In this document: positions 1 to 6,695 of the stretch, in pieces
Layout: every line of letters begins with the position of its first letter
How positions within the stretch are numbered: position 1 is the first letter of the stretch
Assembly (NCBI GenBank): GCA_937124525.1
Contig: CAKZLA010000110.1
Location: 1-15,658 of the forward strand
Direction: 5' to 3'
Source of the DNA: an uncultured Desulfobacterium sp.
GTDB lineage: Bacteria; Desulfobacterota; Desulfobacteria; Desulfobacterales; Desulfobacteraceae
Length of the DNA stretch: 15,658 bases
Notes under the pieces: model-generated
Databases searched by the model: none
Told to the model about the DNA's origin: nothing
Seen by the model: only the letters and a program-made list of their open reading frames with translations
Position numbers and translations under genes: made by a program

Positions 1-430
1 TGGTGAACAGAAAGATGTCAAGGCGATTATCCGCGCCATGAAGACCACAGCCGCAACCTGTGAACCCTTTACCCTTTCAGCACAGGGCGTGGAGGTCTTT
101 CCCGGCATAAAAAAGGCCCGGGTGATCTGCTCAGGGGTCCAGGGCCGGGTTAATCAACTGCAAACGCTTCAGAAAATCCTTGGAAGCAATCTTCAATCAG
201 AGGGATTTCTGGGGGATAAAAAACGATTCTCCCCCCATTTCACCCTTGGCCGTTTTAAAGGCCCCGTTGACAGCCGCAAGCTGCAAAAGATTATGCAAGA
301 TTTTCAGCAGCGCACATCCGACGACTACCTGATAACATCCATTATACTTTATAAAAGTGATCTAAGGCCCTCGGGTGCTGTGCATACCTCATTATTTGAA
401 GCGATTTTGTCTGATATACCTTCCCGGTGA
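1..430 (+). CDS. thpR: RNA 2',3'-cyclic phosphodiesterase (ThpR/LigT family), 5'-truncated by window edge
   Basis: The frame is open from base 2 to the TGA at 428-430, giving 142 visible codons; the true start lies left of the window. The ATG at 38 is internal, because coding-like sequence (GEQKDVKAIIRA) precedes it. Family members are about 180-190 aa and carry two HxT motifs. The second is visible as HFTLGRF near 236-256; the first would lie upstream. The stretch FPGIKKARVICSGV matches the family's central strand, with Cys where Trp is common. By family knowledge these 2H phosphoesterases hydrolyse RNA 2',3'-cyclic phosphates in the cytoplasm and were once named 2'-5' RNA ligases. The gene converges on the molybdoenzyme gene, with 74 nt between the two stop codons. 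Confidence in the family is high; the physiological substrate is unknown. Confidence 0.85.
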   Translation, partial: GEQKDVKAIIRAMKTTAATCEPFTLSAQGVEVFPGIKKARVICSGVQGRVNQLQTLQKILGSNLQSEGFLGDKKRFSPHFTLGRFKGPVDSRKLQKIMQDFQQRTSDDYLITSIILYKSDLRPSGAVHTSLFEAILSDIPSR

Positions 431-504
431 TGCCCCGGGCCGCTCATCTTCAACTTTGGGCCTGATTACGTAATGCTGTTCAATGCTACACGTCCCGCAT
501 TCTT

Positions 505-2742
505 CTAAGCGGCTTCCAGCCGACACGGAACAAACCGGTGCATTGGTGTGCCCAATGAATCCCGGTGGGTGTTTTTGGTCAGATTGTTGACATTTAAACC
601 GTAAACTGTGCCGTCATAGAGCAATCCAAATCCATGGGGGATCAGGACGGTTCCTTTTCGGACCTGTTCTGATACCTGGAGTTCACCCAATTCACTACCG
701 GTTTCGGTGGTTACCTTCACGTTCTGACCGTCTGCAAATCCCATCCCCTCAGCATCTTCTGGATTTACGGAAATCGTACAGGCTCGTTTTCCTTTATTCC
801 ATTTCTGGCCGCGAATCAATGTGTTAATGTTAAAACGTGTATGGCGACCAGCATTTAAGATGAATGGAAATTGATCCGACAGCTTAAGGTCTTTGGCTTC
901 ATTTGCGGCATCCAATTTTTTTGCATTTTCTTCAAGCTCAGGGACAAAGAGTTCAATTTTTCCGGACGGGGTTTTAATGGCCTTAAAATTTTCAGCAGGA
1001 TCTGCTTCACCGATCCAGATACCTTCCGGGGTATCCAGCAGCATTTGGAATATTTTGTCCCCCTGGTCCATGCCGGGTTTAAATCCTATGCGGGCGGCAT
1101 TTTTTCGAAACGCCTTGGGCACGGTCATCAGTATCCCCCAGAGGCCAGCCAATGATGCACTGTCCCACTCTTTTCCAATGGTTTTTGCCAATATAAACGG
1201 CATAGCAGCAAACGCTTTGGGTTCAGTGGCTGCCCACTCCATGAGCTTTGCACCAAAAGTAAAACGGTCTTGTTTTGCCGCCTCATATACTTTTTCTGGA
1301 ATCTCGGGAATCAATCCCAGCTTGTCGGCCATGAGGGTAAAAATCTGGGAGGCTTCCAGACATTTTCCCGGCGGGGGAACGATGGGACGACGCATCTGGA
1401 AATAGACGTTGGGATATGTCCATGGAAAAAACGTTCCGTCCCAGCATTCATAAAATGTTCGGCAGGGCAGCACATAGTGGGCCAGGCGGGCGGTTTCACT
1501 CATAACGATATCATTGACCACCAGAAGATCCAGTTTTGAAAAGGCTTCTTCATACGCCGTGGTGTCCGGGTATGATCGTAACGGATTACAGGCACTGACA
1601 TAGACGGCACGCAATCGATCCGGATGATCGTTTAAAATTTCTTCCGGCATGACCGCAGGTGGAAATGCACCGGCAGATGCAGGCGGCATATGGGTGATAA
1701 CCGTTTTCCAGATTTTAGGATCCCGTTCATCTGCATGATATCCCATGGGAACAACCATTCCTGGAATAACATTGCCGCCGGGAACGCAGAAAATACCGCA
1801 AATAGCACCCAGAATATTCATCATATAGGAATTCATGACGCTGTTTCGCCCCATATAAATTCCCAAATCCGGGTGCATACACCATCTTTTGGTGGTCATC
1901 AGGCGACATAATTCAAAGACCTGGTCATAGTCGAGTTCGCAAATGTCAATGGCGGCTTTTGCGTCAAAGTTTTCAAACCAGGGCCGGATGGTATCCCAAC
2001 CCTCAACATGGGCGGCAATATACGATTTGTTTTCCCACTGGTTTTCGATAATGATGGAAATCATGGCTTTGATTAAAATGGCATCTGTACCGGGTCGGAC
2101 AGGGAGGTGGATATTGGCGATGCTCGCGGTTTCACTTTTTCGTGGATCAATGATCACAAGTATTTTTTCAGGGTCTTTTGAAAAGTCCTTGAGTACCAGG
2201 GGGGCACGGGGCATCTGGTGACTTTCCATGCCGTTCCACCCCCATCCCACCAGCATTTCCGCATGTGCCTCATCGGGAATAGCAATATTATATTGTTTGC
2301 CCAGCATACGCCCGAACAGCCACCAGCTGCTGGAAAACTCCTGTCCTGCGGAGTTGTAAAAATACTGGGAGCCCATGGCCTTTAAAATTGACAGTCCGAA
2401 CGCCCCTTCTAAATGTCCTCCCTGGGAACTGGCTCCCATATAAGCAAGGGATCTCGGGCCGTAGCTATCCACCAGGCCTTTCATTTTTGTGGTGATTTCG
2501 TCAATGGCCTGCTCCCATGAAATGGGTTCGAATTTATCTCCCACCCGTTTTAAAGGCTCGGTAATGCGGTCTTTGGGATACTGGTGATAAATTACATTCA
2601 GTCCCTTTCGGCAGGCGTAACCCTGACTTCTCGGATTTGATTTGTCCGGCTTTACTTTGACCATGCGGTCCTTTTCAACCAGAATTTCAAGACCACAGTT
2701 TTGCGCGCACAGTACACACCCTGTTTTGTGCCATTTCCCCAT
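505..2742 (-). CDS. Molybdopterin-dependent oxidoreductase (bis-MGD, one 4Fe-4S), cytoplasmic
   Basis: The 745-aa protein starts at ATG 2742-2740, with GAGAGG as ribosome binding site at 2749-2754 and a 6-nt spacer. The N-terminus has a 4Fe-4S motif, C9-x2-C12-x3-C16-x27-C44, followed by the family's RKG. The catalytic molybdopterin domain spans roughly residues 55-480. The C-terminal dinucleotide-binding domain (about 625-740) begins around LNAGRHTRFNINT. There is no Tat or Sec signal and no membrane segment, so it should be cytoplasmic. No electron-transfer subunit gene is adjacent, so its redox partner is not identified here. Where acetylene hydratase and formate dehydrogenase place the Mo-ligating Cys/Sec, a by-eye alignment puts Glu135 (SAGQEFSS). 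The substrate cannot be named; the acetylene-hydratase-like/thiosulfate-reductase-like branch is the nearest I can suggest. The divergent GlxA-type gene probably regulates it. Confidence 0.9.
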   Translation of the reverse strand: MGKWHKTGCVLCAQNCGLEILVEKDRMVKVKPDKSNPRSQGYACRKGLNVIYHQYPKDRITEPLKRVGDKFEPISWEQAIDEITTKMKGLVDSYGPRSLAYMGASSQGGHLEGAFGLSILKAMGSQYFYNSAGQEFSSSWWLFGRMLGKQYNIAIPDEAHAEMLVGWGWNGMESHQMPRAPLVLKDFSKDPEKILVIIDPRKSETASIANIHLPVRPGTDAILIKAMISIIIENQWENKSYIAAHVEGWDTIRPWFENFDAKAAIDICELDYDQVFELCRLMTTKRWCMHPDLGIYMGRNSVMNSYMMNILGAICGIFCVPGGNVIPGMVVPMGYHADERDPKIWKTVITHMPPASAGAFPPAVMPEEILNDHPDRLRAVYVSACNPLRSYPDTTAYEEAFSKLDLLVVNDIVMSETARLAHYVLPCRTFYECWDGTFFPWTYPNVYFQMRRPIVPPPGKCLEASQIFTLMADKLGLIPEIPEKVYEAAKQDRFTFGAKLMEWAATEPKAFAAMPFILAKTIGKEWDSASLAGLWGILMTVPKAFRKNAARIGFKPGMDQGDKIFQMLLDTPEGIWIGEADPAENFKAIKTPSGKIELFVPELEENAKKLDAANEAKDLKLSDQFPFILNAGRHTRFNINTLIRGQKWNKGKRACTISVNPEDAEGMGFADGQNVKVTTETGSELGELQVSEQVRKGTVLIPHGFGLLYDGTVYGLNVNNLTKNTHRDSLGTPMHRFVPCRLEAA

Positions 2743-2903
2743 TGTTATCCTCTCTTCTTGACCTTTGTAGACTATAAATTTATGAATGCTCCTTCATTAT
2801 TTTAATATACGGGTTGCCAGCTCTAAAGAGAAGTGTTAAAAATGACAACTTACCTGCGATTTCTGCCATTTTCATGAATAATCCATTTCAAGGGAGATAA
2901 ATA
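2743..2903. promoter_or_regulatory. Divergent promoter region between oxidoreductase and GlxA-type regulator
   Basis: This is 161 bp of AT-rich DNA between two divergent start codons. It carries the ribosome binding sites of both genes: GAGAGG on the minus strand at 2749-2754 and AGGGAG on the plus strand at 2891-2896. Both promoters and the regulator's operator should lie here. I see short partial repeats around ATGAAT (for example near 2783 and 2875) but no convincing -35/-10 pair or long palindrome. The regulatory assignment rests on gene arrangement only. Confidence 0.5.
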
Positions 2904-3887
2904 TTGGTCACCATTGACATCCTGGCCATCGAAGACGGGCTTTATTCCAATATCATGACCCTCCATGATTCTTTTTTCATTGCCAATTTATGGTATACCA
3001 AGTTGACTGAATCTTCTTCTCCGTTGTTTGAAACCCGGATTTTGACCCTTGACGGAAAACCGATCAAAGCCTGCGGTGGTTTTAAGGTTCAACCTGACCT
3101 GTCCCTATATGAGGCAAAAAAAAGTGAGTATATCATTATTAACCCTTTGATGCCTCACCAAAACCCGATACCTAAGGGTCTGGACAGACTGGGTAATCGG
3201 CTTGCTTCCCTCATGGATGAAGGAACCATTGTGGCCACGGTGTGCACCGGCGCATTTATCCTGGCTGAAATGGGACTTCTGGACCACCGCAGGGCCACCA
3301 CCCATTGGCAATTTGCCCGGATGTTCAAAAGACAATATCCCAGAGTTCGCCTGGAACCTGAACATATGCTGATCCAGGACGGCAACATTATTTCCACAGG
3401 GGCGGCTACAGCCGTGTATAACCTGATTCTCCACATAATCCATAAAGTCGGATCCCTAGGTCTTGCCTCTGTTGTCTCCAAGGCCCTGCTCCAGGATGGA
3501 AACCGGAAAGAGCAGTCACCCTATTTTATTTTTTCACCTGAAAAAAGACACAGGGATGTCCAGGTGTTAAAGGCCCAGGAATTCATTGAAAAAGAGTTTG
3601 CCAGTATCACCACCATTGACGACATTGCCTGTGAAGCCGGGCTCAGCCCCCGCCATTTTATTCGCAGGTTTAAAAAAGCCACAGGCGATCCACCTTTGAA
3701 ATACCTTCAGCAGGTCAGGGTTGAAAAGGCCAAGGAAAAACTTGAAACCACCAACGATACCGTGGATGAAATTACCTGGGCCGTGGGATATAAGGATATC
3801 AGTTCATTTGGCAGATTGTTCAAGCAGCAGACCCGACTCTCCCCAACGGCATACAGGAAAAAATTTTCCCTTCCTTTTCCTGCTTGA
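2904..3887 (+). CDS. GlxA family transcriptional regulator (DJ-1/PfpI domain + AraC HTH)
   Basis: The 327-aa protein uses a TTG start at 2904-2906, supported by AGGGAG at 2891-2896 with a 7-nt spacer; no nearby ATG fits as well. Residues 1-195 form a DJ-1/PfpI (class I glutamine amidotransferase-like) domain. Its nucleophile-elbow motif ATVCTGAF has Cys114, followed by the typical GLLDHRRATTHW stretch. Residues 220-320 form an AraC-type double helix-turn-helix, with SPRHFIRRFKKATG in the first half and VGYKDISSFGRLFKQQTRLSP in the second. Known relatives regulate amine, carnitine, glycine-betaine or aldehyde metabolism, sensing a ligand through the N-terminal domain. The divergent molybdoenzyme gene is its most likely target, by inference from arrangement. 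Length and domain order are normal for the family. The effector is unknown. Confidence 0.92.
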   Translation: MVTIDILAIEDGLYSNIMTLHDSFFIANLWYTKLTESSSPLFETRILTLDGKPIKACGGFKVQPDLSLYEAKKSEYIIINPLMPHQNPIPKGLDRLGNRLASLMDEGTIVATVCTGAFILAEMGLLDHRRATTHWQFARMFKRQYPRVRLEPEHMLIQDGNIISTGAATAVYNLILHIIHKVGSLGLASVVSKALLQDGNRKEQSPYFIFSPEKRHRDVQVLKAQEFIEKEFASITTIDDIACEAGLSPRHFIRRFKKATGDPPLKYLQQVRVEKAKEKLETTNDTVDEITWAVGYKDISSFGRLFKQQTRLSPTAYRKKFSLPFPA

Positions 3888-3952
3888 TGATGCCTCCCTA
3901 AGTTGCCCATATTAAGTACATGGACTAAATTGGGAAAAGATTACTCTGGCAA

Positions 3953-5095
3953 CTAAATCCGGCACAGCACCCTTGCTGCCCCTTTCAGAGTTTCATCCTT
4001 TTTTGCAAAACAGAACCGAAGTACCCGGTGGTCATCCTTTTCATGGTAAAAAAAGGATGGGGGAATGGCTGCCACCCCATGCTCAATGGTCATTTTTCTG
4101 GCAAACACATCATCCATCTCGTCTGATATATCTGAATAATCCATCATTTGAAAATAGGTCCCGTGGCAGGCCATGGGTTTGAACCTGGAGTCTCTTAACA
4201 GCTCCAGAAAGTAGTCCCGTTTTTTCTGATAAAAATCGGCAAGTCCAAGGTAAAGATCCGCCTGCTCCATGATGTCGGCAAAGGCCAGCTGCACCGGGGT
4301 TATGGTGGAAAAGGTCAGATACTGATGCACGCGTTGCAATTCCCCGGACAGGGCTTGGGGGGCCAGGCAATAACCGACCTTCCATCCGGTGGTGTGGTAT
4401 GTTTTACCAAAGGAACTGACCACAAACGAGCGCTCCTTGAGTTCAGGATACCTGGACATGCTCTGGTGTGCTATCCCGTCAAAGACAATATGCTCATACA
4501 CCTCATCGCTTAGAATTATGATGTCGGTTCCGGCAACAATATCGATCAGGGCTTCCATGTCCCGGGGACTTAAAACTGCCCCGGTGGGGTTGTGGGGTGA
4601 ATTTAGTATGATCAGGCGGGTCTTGTCGGTGATGGCATTTTTAACCTCATCCCAATCTATGTGATAGTCCGGGTATTTCATTTTCAAGAATACCGGAATG
4701 CCCTTGCTTAAAAGAATTGCCGGAACATAGGAGTCATAGGCTGGTTCCAGAACGATCACCTCATCCCCAGGATTGACCACTGCTGTAATTGCCGCAAACA
4801 GGGCCTCGGTTCCCCCGGAGGTGACTGTAATTTCGGTGTTTGGATCATAGCTTGCCCCGTAGAGTTTAAGCACTTTTTCTTGGATGCGTTCCCTTAGCAC
4901 TGGAACGCCCTGCATGGGTGCATATTGATTAAACCCTTTGTCCATATACTCTTTTACAAGGGCTGTGAGTTCAGGGTTTACATCAAAATCCGGGAACCCC
5001 TGGGACAGGTTCAAGGCACCATGTTTCAAGGCAAGTTGTGACATCTGGGTGAATATAGTTACTGATACACCGGGAAGTTTTGACTTGATTTCCAT
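3953..5095 (-). CDS. PLP-dependent class I/II aminotransferase, YbdL/methionine aminotransferase-like
   Basis: The 380-aa protein covers a complete fold-type I aminotransferase. The N-terminal KLPGVSVTIFTQMSQLA and NLSQGFPDF blocks resemble E. coli YbdL (methionine-oxo-acid transaminase) and kynurenine aminotransferases. The PLP-binding residues are clear: SPHNPTG with Asn169, SDEVYEH with Asp197, and the Schiff-base Lys231 in SSFGKTYHTTGWK. The substrate-carboxylate Arg is in the C-terminal RFCFAKK block. YbdL-type enzymes transaminate Met, and also Phe and His, with 2-oxo acids. The ATG follows directly after a T6 run that ends an IS200/IS605-type hairpin (5096-5148). The nearest purine-rich stretch, GGGGG at 5113-5117, lies 17 nt upstream, so no good ribosome binding site is visible. 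The N-terminal block still starts at this ATG. The exact substrate is uncertain; the family is certain. Confidence 0.93.
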   Translation of the reverse strand: MEIKSKLPGVSVTIFTQMSQLALKHGALNLSQGFPDFDVNPELTALVKEYMDKGFNQYAPMQGVPVLRERIQEKVLKLYGASYDPNTEITVTSGGTEALFAAITAVVNPGDEVIVLEPAYDSYVPAILLSKGIPVFLKMKYPDYHIDWDEVKNAITDKTRLIILNSPHNPTGAVLSPRDMEALIDIVAGTDIIILSDEVYEHIVFDGIAHQSMSRYPELKERSFVVSSFGKTYHTTGWKVGYCLAPQALSGELQRVHQYLTFSTITPVQLAFADIMEQADLYLGLADFYQKKRDYFLELLRDSRFKPMACHGTYFQMMDYSDISDEMDDVFARKMTIEHGVAAIPPSFFYHEKDDHRVLRFCFAKKDETLKGAARVLCRI

Positions 5096-5148
5096 AAAAA
5101 ATCGGCAAGGAACCCCCTGAGTCTTTAGCTCAGTGGAGGAATTGCCGC
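5096..5148 (-). terminator. IS200/IS605-type right-end hairpin followed by T6; terminator-like
   Basis: On the minus strand, GGCAA (5146-5142) pairs with TTGCC (5108-5104). Inside, CTGAG (5133-5129) pairs with CTCAG (5121-5117) around the loop CTAAAGA, with a CC/GG extension. Six T residues follow at 5101-5096, then directly the ATG of the aminotransferase. The form (GGCAATTCC...GGTTCCTTGCC) is typical of the right ends of TnpB/IscB-carrying IS200/IS605 elements. It also has the form of an intrinsic terminator, so it could stop transcripts from the motA/motB-like genes just before the aminotransferase. The hairpin is seen directly; its activity is inferred. Confidence 0.75.
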
Positions 5149-5289
5149 CTCCATTTTGTGATTGTAGTTATAGCCATATGAGCAATGTATCAACTGACAA
5201 TATTTCCAACTGATACCTTGCACAGTGGTTTCCTTTGCTTTGACATTGAATGAGCCGCTGGTTCTCACAGCAACCCTGCCAACATAAAC
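5125..5289 (-). pseudogene. iscB: IscB C-terminal fragment (about 54 codons), nuclease domains deleted
   Basis: Translating the minus strand from 5289 gives VYVGRVAVRTSGSFNV..., then TVQGISWKYCQLIHC and SYGYNYN, ending at TAA 5127-5125. The pattern GRVAVR-x-SGSFN followed by VQGIS-x-KYC and a DGY-like turn is characteristic of the C-terminus of IscB, the OMEGA RNA-guided nuclease that is ancestor-like to Cas9. An in-frame TAA lies only two codons upstream (5298-5296), so no start and no catalytic RuvC or HNH residues remain. The stop codon falls inside the right-end hairpin, as is usual for these compact elements. It cannot encode a working nuclease. Confidence 0.7.
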
Positions 5290-5297
5290 TCCTTTTT

Positions 5298-5395
5298 AAC
5301 TGCACCCTGTAGAGCCTGGGGCTGGCAAGCATCCCAGGGTAACTATTTCTGATCTAACGTAGTGCCCAAAATAACACTTGGATACTTTAGCTCAG
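5298..5395 (-). ncRNA. Omega-RNA-like segment of the IscB relic
   Basis: The minus strand from 5340 reads ACCCTGGGATGCTTGCCAG, then CCCCAGG, and ends with GGGTGCAGTT at about 5298. This closely resembles the conserved core of IscB omega-RNAs, which have an ACCCTGGGAT...CCCC-GG...CAGTT pattern upstream of iscB. CCTGGG (5338-5333) can pair with CCCAGG (5320-5315). ACCCTG (5340-5335) can instead pair with CAGGGT (5309-5304), giving mutually exclusive stems of the kind expected near a pseudoknot. Upstream lies ACGTTAGATCAGAAATAGTT, also reminiscent of the family. In intact systems the guide is the DNA just left of the element; here that would be the end of the motB-like gene. Expression is unknown. 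Confidence 0.55.
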
Positions 5396-5405
5396 GGTTG
5401 TTGAT

Positions 5406-6683
5406 CTACTGGCTGGTCAGTTTGATTTCAATTCGTCGGTTTTTTTGGTAGGCATCAGGCGTATCCGCCGTATCAATGGGATGGTATTTACTGAATCCGG
5501 CTGCTGCCATCCTATTTTCAGGAATCCCTTTTTGACTCAGAAAACGAACCACCGAGACGGCTCTGGCAGCGGATAATTCCCAGTTGGATGCAAATGTTTT
5601 ATTTTGAATGGGAATTCGGTCGGTGTGGCCGTCAATGCGCAGTATCCAGTTGATCTCATTTGGAATTTTTCTGGAAATCTGTAACAGAGTATCTGCCAGG
5701 GTTGTGAGATGAATCCGGCCTTGAACACCCAAATCCGTGGATCCGGATTCAAAAAGAAGACCTGCCTGGAGGACAAACCTGTCTCCTTGTATCAGTATGG
5801 ACGGATTGTTTCCCAGTATTTTATGGAGCTGCCCGAAAAATTCTGATCGGTATTTCTGAAGTTCATTCACCTTGCGAGCCAGGGCAATGTTCAATTGTTT
5901 GCCAAGTTCGACAATCTTTTCATCCTTTGCCTGACCCCGTTCTTTTGTCAGGGCCAGTGCATCACTAATCATCTTTAACTGGGTCTGAAGTTTGGTGATC
6001 TGGTCGGAAAGAAGAACCACCTCTGACCGGGTAGTTGCAGATAATTGCTTTTCCTGTGCAAGGGCTTTTTTTTGTGATTTAAGCACGACAGAAAGCGCCT
6101 GTATCCGGATATTCTGTGCTTCAATTTTTTCCTGGGCCAACACAGTCATTTCTGTTTTGTCCATCAGCCTTGCAGCCAGTTTCTTTGAGCGATCTCGCAA
6201 TGCCAAAATCTGATTGTCTTTGTCAGCAAGGGACATTGCAAGGCCTGCTACCTTCTGTTCCAGCTCATTTTTTACCCGGGTCAGGGCCTGGATATCTTCG
6301 TTCAAACTGGTAATGGCCAACATTTGCTGTTTTATAAGAGTTTTGTCACTTTCTGACTGCACTGAGTAATCTGCAACCTGGGAACTGAGAATTTCCTTGT
6401 CTTCGGATAACCCTATGATAACATCAGACAATCGGCTGACCTCGGTATTCAGTTGGCTGGATTTTTCTTTTTCAAGCCCCAGGACTGTTGCCAATTCATT
6501 GATCTGTTTATGGAGTATCGCCAGTTCATTTTTTTGGCCATAAAGCACCTCGCTAAGCATGAATTGGGCCACGGTAAAGATCATCAATATAAAAATGACT
6601 ACCATCAGCAGAGCTGCCAGGACATCAACATATCCTGGCCAGGCTGTAATAGGACTTGAGATGCGCCGCCTTGTCGATGTCAT
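5406..6683 (-). CDS. MotB/OmpA-like peptidoglycan-binding motor protein with coiled-coil stalk
   Basis: The 425-aa protein has one N-terminal membrane helix (about 17-44). Asp20 in WPGYVDVLAALL sits at its start, matching the proton-carrying Asp of MotB. Residues about 50-280 form a long, nearly uninterrupted heptad-rich coiled coil. Residues about 295-425 form an OmpA-type peptidoglycan-binding domain with DGHTD (351-355), SNWELSAARA (366-375) and NRRIEI (415-420). The ribosome binding site AGGAGA lies just before ATG 6683, and the gene begins 12 nt after the motA-like stop codon, so the two form one operon. Flagellar MotB is usually shorter and lacks a 230-residue coiled coil, so this is probably a non-flagellar ion-driven complex. 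No flagellar genes are in the window. The IscB relic begins directly after its stop codon. Confidence 0.88.
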   Translation of the reverse strand: MTSTRRRISSPITAWPGYVDVLAALLMVVIFILMIFTVAQFMLSEVLYGQKNELAILHKQINELATVLGLEKEKSSQLNTEVSRLSDVIIGLSEDKEILSSQVADYSVQSESDKTLIKQQMLAITSLNEDIQALTRVKNELEQKVAGLAMSLADKDNQILALRDRSKKLAARLMDKTEMTVLAQEKIEAQNIRIQALSVVLKSQKKALAQEKQLSATTRSEVVLLSDQITKLQTQLKMISDALALTKERGQAKDEKIVELGKQLNIALARKVNELQKYRSEFFGQLHKILGNNPSILIQGDRFVLQAGLLFESGSTDLGVQGRIHLTTLADTLLQISRKIPNEINWILRIDGHTDRIPIQNKTFASNWELSAARAVSVVRFLSQKGIPENRMAAAGFSKYHPIDTADTPDAYQKNRRIEIKLTSQ

Positions 6684-6695
6684 TGCGCTCTCCTA

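Larger units (their letters stand above)
5096..5403 (-). mobile_element. Internally deleted IscB-type (IS200/IS605 superfamily) element relic
   Basis: In minus-strand order the segment holds an omega-RNA-like region (about 5395-5298), a C-terminal IscB coding fragment (5289-5125) and a right-end hairpin (5148-5096). Most of the IscB frame (RuvC and HNH nuclease parts) and any tnpA are missing. The relic starts within a few bases after the motB-like stop codon (TAG at 5408-5406) and ends at the aminotransferase ATG. An 11-bp direct repeat, CTGAGCTAAAG on the minus strand, occurs near both ends (5395-5385 and 5133-5123). The assignment rests on remembered family consensus sequences, not on a search. 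The outer left boundary is uncertain by about 10 bases. Confidence 0.7.

Noticed and set aside
893..1405. 170-codon open frame on the plus strand
   Set aside because: It lies antisense inside the molybdoenzyme gene, whose family match is continuous over the whole stretch. The translation shows no recognisable motif.
3901..3954. Inverted repeat AGTTGCC/GGCAACT as bidirectional terminator
   Set aside because: The stem is only 7 bp with a 40-nt loop, overlaps the aminotransferase stop codon and has no T-tract. Support is too weak to call.
5117..5150. tRNA-like D-arm sequence (TCTTTAGCTCAGTGG) on the plus strand
   Set aside because: No acceptor stem, anticodon arm or T-loop motif (GTTCGAAT) follows at the right spacing. 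The segment is explained by the IS200/IS605 right-end hairpin on the other strand.
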